From contig CM046855.1 of the NCBI GenBank assembly GCA_025617745.1, positions 43,763,313 to 43,827,312 of the forward strand: a stretch of 64,000 nt of DNA, in the 5' to 3' direction. The DNA is from Heliocidaris erythrogramma (lineage: Eukaryota > Echinodermata > Echinoidea > Camarodonta > Echinometridae). Each line of letters opens with the position of its first letter. Positions within the stretch are counted from its first letter, which is position 1. The position numbers were made by a program, and so were the translations under genes. The notes under the pieces were generated by a model that saw only the letters and a list, made by a program, of their open reading frames with translations, did not search any database and was not told where the DNA came from. Positions 39,801 to 47,935 of the stretch are shown in pieces.

Positions 39801-42800
39801 CAGGCCAGAATAATTTGGTATTATTTGAAGAGTGTTTGTCATTGTTTGCCTGAAATGGCGGAGCGACATGAATGCCAGAATATCAACATTTTCAGCTTCT
39901 AAATTTTGTGTGAAAGAGCTAAGCGTTCCCCCCCCCCCCAAATAAATTATTTATCACTTTAAAATACATTGTAGTGACAATATAATTTTGCATCAAAATA
40001 TTCTAGATAAGATTAAAAAAAAAAATCCCCTTGTGTGTGTGTCTCTCTCGGTCTGTTGTCGTGTCCCTATGTAGTATGTCCGAAGGAGGTGGCGTAGAGA
40101 TTCAACTCAGTCTTGGTTTCTCCGAGAAGACATCACCCGATTCCAAACGCAGAGAGTTAGAGATTCTTCTCAACTCACTCAAGACAGATGGCCTGGTCGG
40201 TGCCGGCGTTGAGGCAGTTCAGGTGATTGATGATGACGGTAAGAATTTTTTTGATCGTCTGACTTTCAAAATACACTTTTGTACAGGTCCCAGTCTATAA
40301 CAGGATTAGTTACTTTTTGTGTCTACTAAATGTTCATAAGAGTTTGAAACATCCATTTTATCTGAATATCTAAACAAAATAGAGAGATAGAGGGAGAGGG
40401 GAAAAGAGGGAAGAAAGATAGAGATAGAGATATAGAGATAGAGAGAGAGAGAGAGGGGGAAATGGGGAAGAAAGATAGATAGAGAGAGAGAAAGAGGGGG
40501 AAATGGGGAAGAAAGAGAGAGATAGTGATGATGGAGAAAGAGAGAGGGAAAGAGGGAAGAAAAATAGAGATATAGAGGAAGAGATAGAGGTAGAGAGGGA
40601 AAAGAGGGAAGAAAGATAGAGATAGAGAGAGAGAGGGAAAATAGGGAAGAAAGATGGAGTTAAAGAAAGAGAGATAGAGGGAGAGAGAGAGAGAGGGAAA
40701 TGGGGAAGAAAGAGAGAGAGAGAGAGAGAGGGAAATGGGGAAGAAAGATAGAGATAGCAATGATGGAGAAAGAGAGAGGGAGGGAAAGAGGGAAGAAAGA
40801 TAGAGATATAGAGGAAGAGAGAGAGGTAGAGAGGGAAAATAGGGGAAAAAGATAGAGAGCGATAATGGAGAGAGAGAGAGGGAAGTGGGAAGAAAGATAG
40901 AGATATATAGAGGAAGAGAGAGAGAGATAGGAAAAGAGGGAAGAAAGATATAGATATTTATAGAGAGATATAGAGAAAGAGAGAGAAGGAGAGGGAGAAA
41001 GAGAGAGGAGAGGGAGAAAGAGAGAGGAGAGGGGGAGAGAGAGGAGAGGAAGGGAGAGGGAGAAAGGGAAAGAGGGAAAGGGAGAAAGGGAAAGAGGGAA
41101 GAAAGATAGAGATAGAGATCTAGAGTAAGATAGAGAGATAGAGGGAGGCCATAGGTCAATAGGGGCCACAGATACAGGTATTACATGATCACCGTGGACG
41201 TATGTTGTCTTGTCAGTCTCCTCTTCTGTAACGGTTACTTATTCCCTTTTGCAGGTAACATGATCTCCGTGGACTTGTGTTATGTGTTGCCGTGTCCCTC
41301 TGGCATGAACTGTACTATCCGGGATGAAACATGCGTTTCTTACTGTTCCAATAACCCCAGTTACTGTCTCAACGATGGATTCTGTGTGAGACCTAATGGG
41401 GATAAGCTTGTGTCATGTCTGTAAGTTAACCTATTTCAAAATAATTTCATTTTACCTTTTTCTAAGGGGGTCATCAGACCATTTTGAATGAGATGGGGGG
41501 GCAGGGGGGGGGCGGGGGGGGGGGGGGGGGGGGGGTGGTGGCTTTCAAAACCTAATTTGCTGACAGATATATATTTTTTTACCCCAACTTTTCTTCAGTA
41601 ATACTGGAGGGCTCCAGTTACAATTTGTTTTCAGATTTGCCGATAAGCTAAAAGATATTTGAAAAAATGTTCATCACAGAAAATTTTGCAAGGGGAAGGG
41701 TGTCCCACCCTTCATCCCAGCTAGCAATGCCCTGCCATTCTTGTATGCAGGAACGAATATTGACTTTAATCCTGTGTAGTGCTCTCGAGAAAACATTCTC
41801 CTAAAACAAGACAAAGTAAATATATAAATAGATACATTTGATAATACCCACATCCACTCACTACAAACATTTTCTCCTTGTTATTCTTTTTTGCTGAACA
41901 CATTTTAATAACAAACTGATATTGTAATCCTGATCATGGTATTTTCCTTTCAGATGTTCCACTTATGCATACTATGGAACAAGATGCGAATTGGAAGACC
42001 TTGTGAATGGTAAGATTATATTTTCATTGCATCATCAAGTGAACAGTAGTAAGCCATGCAAAAGTAATACGCACTAAAAAATATAAACAATAACTTTCAC
42101 CTAAACTTCCATAGATGTCAAGGTCTTTAAGCCCCAAACAATAGGCCGATTAGGTATACTGTAGATAAATGTTGAAACAATAATACAATTTGAAAAACAA
42201 AGTGCTAGCATCTACACGTATATCAAGTCCCATTAATTTAATAATAATAAAATGTACACATTGGCTGCCTAGTGCTAATGATAATGATGCACCAACGTTA
42301 CATTTCTTTTCTTAGCATGATGTATGAACTGGAAAAAAAGTTCCATTATTTTGTAGGAACATGCAAAACAACTGTGAAATCTGAATGTTGAAGAATGTTC
42401 AGTAATATACTAAGAAAGAGTTTGATATTTCAGAAGTAATTCAAATTGATTAAACTTGAACGTACGTCACATATTCTTCATTTCCCTGAAATTCTCATTC
42501 TCTCATTTGTCGTCACTCAACAGAACCTAAAACCCTAGCAGTTATTGTTGGTAGTGTCTGGGGCGTTATTTTGTTCTTACTCCTTGCACTGTGTTTCCCC
42601 ATCTGTGTACGCCGATGTCAACAGTCCAAAAATGAACATCATGGGTAAGAAATTATGATTTGATTGTAGCCATATCCACATTTAAAAAGAGAATTAAAGA
42701 TATGAAATGGTCACGAAGGCTACTGTACAGTAACTACAGTACAAACAATGAAATCAAAGAAAATCTAAGTGCTTTCCAATAATATGTTATCATATAGTCA

Positions 42801-43773
42801 TCGGATTCACCTGCTTGGAAGCGACTCATCTGTAGGTTCGCTGCAGGACTCCGTAACACAAAGCTCAGAAACTGATCGTATGATCATTCAGTCAATCATA
42901 CAATTGATACTTTGCGATCAATTGCATACACATTATATAATGACATAGCGATCAATCCCGAAATAGCAACAAATTGCTAACTTAATTGAAATTTATTTCA
43001 ACTCTATACTTGTTTAAATCAATGTGTGTACCATTTTGAGGTCAATGCAAATTTTATTCCCGTTATCATTCATATGCAGAAGCAACGCAGAACTGGTCAA
43101 ACCAGATGTGTTCTATCACAGCGACAGTGACGATGACAATGATGGAGGCAACGACGAGCACGATGGAAGTGCTTATCCAGACACGAAAAAAGTCATATCT
43201 CCCGATCCAGTGCAAAATGGCGGAAAGATCAATCCAGCTTACATTAATGATGAACTAGAATTTGAAGGCGATGAACAAGAAACTTTGCACACCAGCAATG
43301 GATCAAACGGATTCATTCTTAATGCAGACTCAAAAACTAGGTCACAGGGAGATGGCAAATCCAATTTGTCAGACGACACGAACGAAGCTATTGATATGTC
43401 GATAATGAGCGACTCTCACGATCCAACATTAACAATAGAAAACGAAATGACGACGTCAAATTTACTTGATTTGAACGAAGCAGAAGCGAATGGTGAAATA
43501 GTCTCTAATGACGACATGCTAAGCGCTCCAATTGAAATGGGTTCTTGTGGCGAGGTTCCCGATGTCCGTTTCGCTGATCCCTCAAACGGCAGTACTGAGC
43601 AACAGGCGGTTACAGCCGTTGTTCACAGCAGCGGAGATGGAAACTTTACGGTCCGATCCTCACTTGGGGCCATTGAAGAAGAGGAGGAAAATAACGAATT
43701 CCAAGTTGATTCTGAAACCAGCAGCACAGGTGAAAGAGGGTCTATTGCTGACAGCATTGATGGAATCTATTAA
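13260..43773 (+). CDS. HYR/PAN/SEA/EGF single-pass membrane protein (16 exons, 1130 aa)
   Basis: Not recognised as a named gene; probably a cell-surface adhesion or receptor-like protein. The spliced CDS is 13260-13344, 19014-19247, 20013-20249, 28584-28832, 29034-29267, 31180-31419, 31957-32196, 35232-35477, 37627-37881, 38703-38815, 39510-39568, 40075-40238, 41255-41420, 41954-42009, 42524-42644 and 43080-43773. It totals 3393 nt, and every junction has GT-AG ends and keeps frame. Residue layout: signal peptide 1-28; HYR1-5 29-426; PAN/apple-like 427-506; HYR6-7 507-673; SEA 674-785; EGF-like 786-859; membrane span about 864-888; cytoplasmic tail to 1130 with NPAY at 951-954. All exons from the first to the last HYR are phase 1-1, typical of shuffled extracellular modules. 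HYR domains adopt an Ig-like fold and occur in sea urchin hyalin. Further phase 1-1 exons in the 5.7-kb and 8.3-kb introns cannot be excluded. No close homologue was tested. Confidence 0.85.
14074..14335. mobile_element. GGATCCAGG-family element
   Basis: Starts GGCGTATCCAGG and ends with the inverse CCTGGATACGCCCCTG, with a 12-G run just inside the left end. It is in intron 1. Confidence 0.6.
14464..14516. repeat. Poly-G tract (27 G) and G-rich tail
   Basis: An uninterrupted run of about 27 G at 14464-14490 is followed by G-rich sequence up to about 14513. It can form G-quadruplexes and is likely to be length-variable or mis-assembled. Confidence 0.8.
15102..15226. mobile_element. MITE with GGGGAACGTTTCATC termini
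   Basis: GGGGAACGTTTCATCAAGTG on the left is inverted on the right as CACTTGATGAAACGCTCCCC. The core has CTCAGCCAATCAGA and GGATTTCAGTAGCTTATAAC. Both core strings recur in the element at 45852, so the two are one family. Confidence 0.75.
15818..17350. repeat. Diverged direct duplications in intron 1
   Basis: A block beginning near CACATGTCCATGCTGCAG occurs three times (about 15835, 16228, 16734). A block with ACCAGTTGCCAAATG occurs twice (about 16608, 17293). The copies have diverged by substitutions and small indels, which points to an old tandem segmental duplication. No coding potential was found. Confidence 0.6.
18076..18768. mobile_element. GTAGCCAGG-family element with internal repeats
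   Basis: Begins CAGGCGCGTAGCCAGG and ends with the inverse CCTGGCTACGCGGCTG. Inside are two or three diverged copies of a segment with AATTTGCTCAAATGTCAAAG, plus poly-C and poly-A runs. It lies about 250 bp before the first HYR exon. Confidence 0.6.
19014..19247 (+). CDS. HYR gene exon 2: HYR domain 1
   Basis: A 78-codon phase 1-1 exon flanked by a ctccag acceptor and a gtaaaa donor. It has the HYR pattern: CPND near the start, [33 protein letters not shown] and C.FTVTV at the end. Confidence 0.88.
19370..19432. repeat. (TAG)n trinucleotide repeat
   Basis: A TAG/GTA repeat of about 60 bp with small interruptions abuts the left end of the GGATCCAGG-type element. Confidence 0.85.
19431..19758. 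mobile_element. GGATCCAGG-family element (poly-G type)
   Basis: Starts CAGGGGCGGATCCAGG and ends CCTGGATCCGCC. The interior has four poly-G runs. The segment with ACCGTATTTTTTTTGGCC, the G run and ATAATTCTCTGACAAGCAA is found inverted at 35700-35930, so the two elements share one ancestor. Confidence 0.7.
20013..20249 (+). CDS. HYR gene exon 3: HYR domain 2
   Basis: A 79-codon phase 1-1 exon after the acceptor TTATGTAG. HYR landmarks: [35 protein letters not shown] and CEFTVRVV. The donor is gtgagt. Confidence 0.88.
20758..20957. mobile_element. 200-bp MITE nested in the 20309 element
   Basis: CACTCTTAGAAAT... and ...ATTTCTAAGAGTG are inverted ends flanked by TA. Internal motifs include GTTGGGTAAA in both orientations. 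The same end sequence (CACTCTTAGAAA) appears at about 16327 in intron 1, where no right end was found. Confidence 0.75.
21114..21713. mobile_element. Non-autonomous element with CCTCCGCC hairpin end and ~150-bp internal repeats
   Basis: Begins TGCCTCCGCCCACCGAAGG, folding back on GGAGGTGCCGGAGGCA, and ends GGCGGAGGCACATAAGACGC. It has (GTCC)n near the left. The interior is diverged units of about 150 bp carrying TCAAGAACCA, AACTTCAAACTTGG and GTCAAAGGTCA. It is non-coding. Confidence 0.6.
22130..22330. repeat. GA-rich polypurine tract
   Basis: About 200 bp of mostly purines with GAGAGAGA cores in intron 3. The complementary serine/leucine open frame is a by-product. Confidence 0.8.
22919..23044. 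mobile_element. Short GGATCCAGG-family element
   Basis: CAGGGGCGGATCG followed by a G run; the right end is TCCTGGATCCGCCCTTG. It is about 126 bp. Confidence 0.55.
24511..24664. mobile_element. Foldback MITE
   Basis: GAAAACGCTGTTTAAAAA at the left is inverted at the right as TTTTTAAACAGCGGTTTTA. TTGTTTACAATATGA/TCATATTGTAAACAA continues inside. It is about 150 bp. Confidence 0.65.
25010..25960. repeat. Three diverged direct copies containing poly-G
   Basis: A unit with GCACCGTCTTCAGATATATT, then ATGTGAATTTTTGTAAG.AATTGAAATTGTA and then poly-G occurs at about 25134 and 25471. A more diverged copy is at about 25857. Each copy carries a run of 12-27 G, the longest at 25200-25227. Confidence 0.6.
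27017..27077. repeat. (TA)n microsatellite
   Basis: About 55 bp of near-pure TA dinucleotides, adjoining the left arm of the tRNA-bearing foldback. Confidence 0.9.
27248..27318 (+). tRNA. tRNA-Arg (anticodon TCT)
   Basis: Seen directly: a perfect 7-bp acceptor stem (GTCTCCG with CGGAGAC). The D arm is GTCT/AGGC with a box A match (TGGTCTAGTGG). The anticodon stem TTGGC/GCCAA has the loop GTTCTAA, so the anticodon is TCT. The T arm is CCGGG/CCCGG with box B GGTTCGATTCC, followed by an unpaired A. A run of six T follows at 27319-27324, a Pol III terminator. The variable loop appears to be only 3 nt, shorter than usual. It could be a functional gene or a tRNA copy carried by the surrounding foldback element. 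It lies in intron 3 of the HYR gene, same strand. Confidence 0.8.
27319..27324 (+). terminator. Pol III T-run terminator of the tRNA
   Basis: Six consecutive T residues directly after the tRNA discriminator base. Confidence 0.7.
27548..27753. repeat. Near-perfect palindrome, ~100-bp arms
   Basis: The arms meet at ACTTCAATTGAAGT with almost no loop. GCACACTAACACATGGTTCT on the left mirrors AGAACCATGCGTTAGTGTGC on the right with one mismatch. The left arm has one extra 10-bp unit (ATGTACTTCA). The flanking sequence is TA repeats. Confidence 0.85.
27751..27905. repeat. (TA)n array with periodic TGTATTCAAA
   Basis: About 150 bp of TA repeats interrupted four times by TGTATTCAA, a minisatellite with a unit of roughly 30-35 bp. 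Confidence 0.85.
28584..28832 (+). CDS. HYR gene exon 4: HYR domain 3
   Basis: An 83-codon phase 1-1 exon (acceptor atttcag, donor gtaggc). It has [43 protein letters not shown] and FNVTVE. It carries two cysteines beyond the usual pair (EAACNIR and FDCGV), which could form an additional disulfide. Confidence 0.9.
29034..29267 (+). CDS. HYR gene exon 5: HYR domain 4
   Basis: A 78-codon phase 1-1 exon only 201 bp after exon 4. Landmarks: [41 protein letters not shown] and VCLFLVTIV. Confidence 0.88.
29456..30746. mobile_element. CAGGGGCGG-bounded element with minisatellite core
   Basis: CAGGGGCGGCCCTCGG followed by poly-G on the left, and CCACCGCCCCTG on the right. From about 29560 to 30150 the interior is a degenerate array of about 20-30-bp units resembling CTGATAAGTGCCCTTTTCTC. 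Confidence 0.55.
30808..30829. repeat. Poly-G tract
   Basis: An uninterrupted run of about 22 G in the intron before HYR domain 5. Confidence 0.85.
31180..31419 (+). CDS. HYR gene exon 6: HYR domain 5
   Basis: An 80-codon phase 1-1 exon (acceptor aaaccag, donor gtaggt). It has [44 protein letters not shown] and [16 protein letters not shown] replaces the common VTYTA.D. Confidence 0.88.
31957..32196 (+). CDS. HYR gene exon 7: PAN/apple-like domain
   Basis: An 80-codon phase 1-1 exon. It reads [16 protein letters not shown], then [29 protein letters not shown] and DGVIYFEK. The spacing C...C...C.S.....C.L and the closing Y.FEK fit the PAN/apple fold, a protein- or carbohydrate-binding module. 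It interrupts the HYR series and shares its phase, consistent with exon shuffling. The domain call is by pattern only. Confidence 0.8.
32955..33528. mobile_element. GGCGTATCTAGG-family element
   Basis: CAGTGGCGTATCTAGG on the left and CCTAGATACGCCACTG on the right are inverse copies. The interior is non-coding. Confidence 0.65.
33690..34700 (-). pseudogene. Degraded non-LTR retrotransposon (CR1/L2-like RT)
   Basis: Minus-strand frames with stops and frameshifts give recognisable reverse-transcriptase pieces. From high to low coordinate these are [76 protein letters not shown] and MFKK. The YADD-type motif and an endonuclease were not found. The 3' end is a (TTTGA)n tail at 33694-33722. It is inserted antisense in an intron of the HYR gene. 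Confidence 0.7.
35232..35477 (+). CDS. HYR gene exon 8: HYR domain 6
   Basis: An 82-codon phase 1-1 exon (acceptor tttttag, donor gtaagt). Landmarks: [59 protein letters not shown] and FTVTII. Confidence 0.9.
35661..35999. mobile_element. GGATCCAGG-family element, inverted relative to 19431
   Basis: It ends TTCTGGATCCGCCCCTG. The inner segment (CTTGTCAGAGAATTATGGAG and flanks) is the inverse of the element in the first HYR intron. It has G and C runs at 35674-35688, 35710-35725 and 35909-35924. Confidence 0.65.
37177..37201. repeat. Poly-G tract
   Basis: An uninterrupted run of about 24 G about 430 bp before the HYR domain 7 exon. The rest of this intron (36000-37626) shows no recognisable element. 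Confidence 0.8.
37627..37881 (+). CDS. HYR gene exon 9: HYR domain 7
   Basis: An 85-codon phase 1-1 exon after a long T-rich acceptor (ttgcag). It has [59 protein letters not shown] and FTVSV. Confidence 0.9.
38091..38170. repeat. Short foldback with G and C runs
   Basis: TCTATTGTTCATG followed by a G run pairs with a C run followed by CATGATGAATAGA. It is about 80 bp and could form a stable hairpin. Confidence 0.5.
38703..38815 (+). CDS. HYR gene exon 10: SEA domain, part 1
   Basis: A 113-bp exon, phase 1 to 0. It reads [20 protein letters not shown] and then [15 protein letters not shown]. This is the F.L.i....YS..L.D..S..Y......v pattern of the first SEA strand and helix. Confidence 0.82.
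39510..39568 (+). CDS. HYR gene exon 11: SEA domain, part 2
   Basis: A 59-bp exon. [20 protein letters not shown] continues the SEA helix and second strand. The donor ATCAC|gtgagt splits a Thr codon. Confidence 0.8.
40075..40238 (+). CDS. HYR gene exon 12: SEA domain, part 3
   Basis: A 164-bp exon (acceptor tatgtag, donor gtaaga). It reads [18 protein letters not shown] and ends with [16 protein letters not shown]. The position where self-cleaving SEA domains have GSVVV is GGGVEI here, so autoproteolysis is not expected from the motif. Confidence 0.82.
40381..41140. repeat. 760-bp GA-rich polypurine tract
   Basis: Almost all purine, with many AGAGAG, GGGAAGAAAGATAGAGATA and AGGGAAA units. 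It lies in the intron between SEA and EGF exons and ends about 110 bp before the EGF exon acceptor. The 277-residue leucine/serine frame on the other strand is a by-product. Confidence 0.9.
41255..41420 (+). CDS. HYR gene exon 13: cysteine-rich / EGF-like, part 1
   Basis: A 166-bp exon. It reads [20 protein letters not shown] and continues [18 protein letters not shown]. The cysteines at about residues 816, 823, 829 and 840 are the first four of an EGF-like module. The earlier four (794-812) look like a partial second module. The acceptor is ttttgcag. Confidence 0.8.
41508..41535. repeat. Poly-G tract
   Basis: A G-rich run of about 28 bp with a single C, in the intron between the two EGF exons. 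Confidence 0.8.
41954..42009 (+). CDS. HYR gene exon 14: EGF-like, part 2
   Basis: A 56-bp exon. [19 protein letters not shown] supplies the last two EGF cysteines in the C.C...YYG..CE pattern. It leads straight to the membrane-span exon. Confidence 0.82.
42524..42644 (+). CDS. HYR gene exon 15: transmembrane segment
   Basis: A 121-bp exon. [20 protein letters not shown] followed by FPIC is a clear hydrophobic span. It is followed by the basic stop-transfer VRRCQQSK, placing the C-terminus in the cytoplasm. The exon ends GG|gtaaga, phase 2. Confidence 0.85.
43080..43773 (+). CDS. HYR gene exon 16: acidic cytoplasmic tail and stop
   Basis: A 694-bp terminal exon after the acceptor atgcag; it gives 230 residues and TAA. 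The tail is rich in Asp, Glu, Ser and Asn (for example [17 protein letters not shown] and EEEEENNEF). It has one NPAY at residues 951-954. NPxY motifs bind PTB-domain adaptors or clathrin adaptors in many receptors; the role here is inference. No catalytic domain is seen. Confidence 0.85.
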
Positions 43774-45058
43774 TCCACTGGTCGAACCAAAAACATGTCA
43801 GGACTACTACTATTGGTGATTTGGAAAGCTACTCCAATTAATGTAGCTGGAAGTTTAATCAACATTCTTAAACTGGAAGTTTGGTCCACAAAGCAAATAT
43901 TCTTGCGTAAAGCTGCAAAAGAAATTATTTACGTTAATATCAAATCAAAACACTATCAAAAAATTCTTTAGAAATCTGTTTGATGTTAAAGTGCCATTCT
44001 ATGTCGATCAGGTATAAGAGATTGGAAGGGAGTTAGCATTCCTGCCCCCCCCCCCCTTCCCTCCAGAGTTCAACAACTATATCGTCTCCAGTCACTGTTT
44101 ATTGGAATCTAAATCTAACATGAAAATATTACATTTGGAAAATTTTTCTAATTATCTTTTTCAGTTCTTTTAAGTTAGAACTGGTGAGAAGGTAAAAACG
44201 GGTATTCTTCATAGGAAATTGTGGACATTGTGGTTGCTCCTATGATATGTACATAATTTTGTTTACCAGAGGTGAAAGTATTTTATTCAATTTACATACC
44301 AGAAGGGATGGTATTTATGTATGGTGGAGGAAAGATTTAATCAAAACTGGAATTTATGAAGATAAAATATAGACAGGGAGAGACAGCTGGTTAAGATATT
44401 TCAACTTTTTGAAGGGGAAGCTGCCCCTACACCCTACTAATACTGCTCCGATTTTGCCTCCTCTCTGTTAATTTATTGATACGCCATTTGACAACATAGA
44501 TTAGAAAGAGAGGGGAAAAGAGAGAGAGAGAGAAAATAGAAAGATAGACCCTAGAACTAAGATTTATCGTGTTTTGCTTGCTATGTAATATGTTGAATAT
44601 GTGTACTTTCTTGGAATGATACTACATGTACATGTATTTAATAGAAAACAGTGTGTGCTACAAAGCATTAGATGACACCCTCATTTTATAAGAGTGGTGT
44701 GTTTTATTTATGTCTTATTAAATTCTCATATATTGAATGACCATGTTCTTTTGTCTAGGACTTACTAACTCTTGCTTGCAAAAGATATGAAAGTTGGGTC
44801 TGGATGAGCATTCAAATGACCGAGAGTAGTATGTCACAGCCCCCCCCCCCCCCCCCAAATGAAATATAGTCAGCATATCCCAAGTACATGAATATACAGG
44901 TGCAAAAAGAAATTATGCCCCCTTCCCCGCCATTTTAGACCACCCCTAAAGGACACCTGAAAATATGATACCTTTTTTCTTTTGGGGGGGGGGGGGTTTT
45001 GAGAGAATTTTAGAGTGAAAGGGCACCCACGAATCTAACGACCTTCTTTCTTAAAATG

Positions 45059-45247
45059 CTTATCTGATCATTTCTGGTCTGGAAACTCGTTATAACAAAC
45101 TCCTTGGGCCAAGGAAATTATATATCGAAACATTGTTATATTAGGTCTGGAAAACAATAGAATACAAAGAAGTGGGACTGGCAAAGTAACCTTGTTATAA
45201 CGAGAATTTGTTATAACAGTGTTTTTTATAACAAGGTTCCACAGTAC
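45059..45247. mobile_element. Probable MITE (TTATAACAAGGTT end)
   Basis: The right end reads GAATTTGTTATAACAGTG... and AACAAGGTTCCACAGTA. The left has ACTCGTTATAACAAACTCC and other TTATAACA copies in the opposite sense. The left boundary is unclear. Confidence 0.4.
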
Positions 45248-45851
45248 ATATGTAGAACATTCAATTTCAGTATCCAAGTGGTCACAACAGATGCACTACA
45301 AATAAATCGTTAAACACATTTCCTTATACAGTACAAAATGATCATTTAATGTCACATATAGGACATGCTCAGTAATACACAAATTTTACATTATTAGACA
45401 AGACAAGAAACGCTTCCTTCACCACATAATTTCATCCATAAAACTACACTGAAAGCTACAGTCTTTTATTGATGGTTGTACCATTGAGACCATGTATGCC
45501 TCCAATGAAAAATTATTAAAGAATTCCCCATAGCAGACGGTTATTTCTGTCTGCAACGAAGCCTGCTATCTCAGTAAGTTTGATTTATTCTTCTTTGAGC
45601 CATTTTATTGATTTGAAATAACCTAAATTAAAGTGAGAACTCCAAATGGACATAACAAACATATGTACCTGGAGAAAATCCTTTATTCTATTGAGTTTTT
45701 GTGTCAATTATTGCATCAAAAGCTAATGCCTTATGTAGCTAATAAGGCAGATTCTCCATCTTTCTCTTTGCTTCCCCGCCATTAAATGTAGTTATGCCAT
45801 TTGCTCAAAACATTCCTCCCTTATAGGAGATACAATGCGAGGTATAAACCA

Positions 45852-45970
45852 GGGGCCCCGTTTCATAAAACTTCTGATCAATATTAAACAACTCAGCTCT
45901 CAGCCAATCAGACGTAAGGATTTCAGTAGCTTATAACAATAATTGCAATTTGTTATTGATAACGGGGCCC
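45852..45970. mobile_element. MITE with GGGGCCCCGTT termini
   Basis: GGGGCCCCGTTTCATAA on the left, AACGGGGCCC on the right. The core CTCAGCCAATCAGA and GGATTTCAGTAGCTTATAAC is shared with the MITE at 15102. Confidence 0.65.
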
Positions 45971-46099
45971 AGTTCTGTTATAGCATTCTCACACTGTGTC
46001 AAGTCAGAATGACATTCAAGATGGATGCACAACACTGGGAGGATTTACAGTTTTGCCATTGTTAGCTAGCACTAGACATCATGTCTATCAGTTATCTTT

Positions 46100-47935
46100 A
46101 GAAACTAGAAATGTGCATTGCTGGGGCCGCGCAATGCTAAATGTATCCCCCGGCACTGGCAGCGATTTGAAGGAGGGACAAAGACCCTCCCCCATCCCCT
46201 CCCTCAAACAAAAGGATGGTGTAGAAATTAGATGTGTAGGTTTCACTAAGATACATCTCCATACAAAATTTGAAAGAAATCCATCAAGAAATGTGGCCTG
46301 CAGAGTGCACTCACGCCATGCCCTGAAGTATGACCTTTGACCCTATAAAGGACGGAACAATGAGGGCAGCATCACCAAAAATTAAATATGTGTAGATTAT
46401 ACCAAGATACATCTCCATACAAAATTGGAATGAAATCCGTCAAGAAATGCAGAAGTAAGAGTGCACAAAAGGGACAAATGAGCTTTGACCCTATAAAGGA
46501 TGGAACAATGAGGGCAGCATTACCAAACAGTAAAGATGTGTAGATTATACCAAGATACATCTCCATACAGAATTTGAAAGAAATCCATCAAGAAATGTGG
46601 CCTGCAGAGTGCACTCACGCCATTCCCTGAAGTATGACCTTTGACCCTATAAAAGACGGAACACTGGTGGCAGCATCACCAAAAACTATAGGTTTTTAGA
46701 TTACACCAAGAAACACCTTCATGCGAAATTTGAACGAAATCCGTCCAGAAATGCAGAAGAGTGCAAGAAATGGAAAAATGACCTTTGACCCTATAAAGGA
46801 CGGAACAATGAGGGCAGCATCACCAAAAATTAAATATGTGTAGATTATACCAAGATACATCTCCATACAAAATTGGAATGAAATCCGTCAAGAAATGCAG
46901 AATAAGAGTGCACAAAAGGGACAAATGAGCTTTGACCCTATAAAGGACGAAACAATGAGGGCAGCATCACCAACCAGTAAAGATGTGTAGATTATACCAA
47001 GATACATCTCCATACAAAATTTGAAAGAAATCCATCAAGAAATGTGGCCTGCAGAGTGAACTCATCCCATCCCTTGAAGTATGACCTTTGACCCTATAAA
47101 AGACGGGACACTGGTGGCAGCATCACCAAAAAGTACAGATTTTTAGATTACACCAAGGGACACCTTCATGCAAAATTTGAACAAAATCCGTCAAGAAATG
47201 CAGAAGTAAGAGTGCAAGTAATGGAAAAATGACCTTTGACCCTATAAAGGACGGAACAATGAGGGCAGCATCACCAAAAATTAAACATGTGTAGATTATA
47301 CCAAGATACATCTCCATACAAAATTTGAACAAAATCCGTTGAGAAATGTGGCCTGCAGAGTGCACTCACGCAATGCCCTGAAGTATGACCTTTGACCCTA
47401 TAAAAGACGGAACACTGGTGGCAGCATCACCAAACACTATAGGTTTTTAAATTACACCAAGAGACACCTTCATGCAAAATTTGAACGAAATCCGTTGAGA
47501 AATGTGACCGCCAGAGTGCACACAAGAGTAGACACAAGACATCTATCAAAATATGACCTTTGACCCTATAAAAGACGGAACACTGGGGGCAGCATCACCA
47601 AAATCTATAGGGTTCCAGATTTTACCAAGAGACACCTCCATACAAAATTTGAACAAAATCCGTTGAGAAATGTGACCGCTAGAGCGCACACAAACTATCC
47701 CAAAAATATGGCCTTTTTCCCTATAAAAGACGGAACACTGGGGGCAGCATCACCAGAAACTATAGGGGTCCAGATTTTACCAAGATACACGTCCACAGGA
47801 AGTTTGAAAAAAATTCGTCGAGAAATGTGACCGCTAGAGCGCACACAAGAATGTGACGCGGCGGCGGCGGCGGCGGCGGCGAAACGCTGCTGAATCCAAA
47901 GTATCCTCCGGCATACTGCCGGGGGATACAATAAA
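46100..47935. mobile_element. Hairpin-ended element with ~10 x 150-bp internal array
   Basis: The left end has ACTAGAAATGTGCATTGC, pairing with GCAATGC, then GTATCCCCCGGCACTGGCAG. The right end is a hairpin GTATCCTCCGGCA/TGCCGGGGGATAC. Between them TTTGACCCTATAAA recurs about every 145-170 bp (46338, 46486, 46642, 46786 and on). A (CGG)n run is at 47859-47881. No transposase or Rep/Hel is present. The structure resembles non-autonomous Helentron/HINE elements. Confidence 0.6.

Noticed and set aside
40326-41159. 277-residue Leu/Ser-rich open frame on the minus strand
   Set aside because: It is the translation of a GA/CT polypurine tract; several frames are open and no domain or gene structure is seen.
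46338-47800. Regularly spaced repeats reminiscent of a CRISPR array
   Set aside because: The unit is about 150 bp and the whole unit is repeated; there are no short repeats with unique spacers, and the context is eukaryotic.
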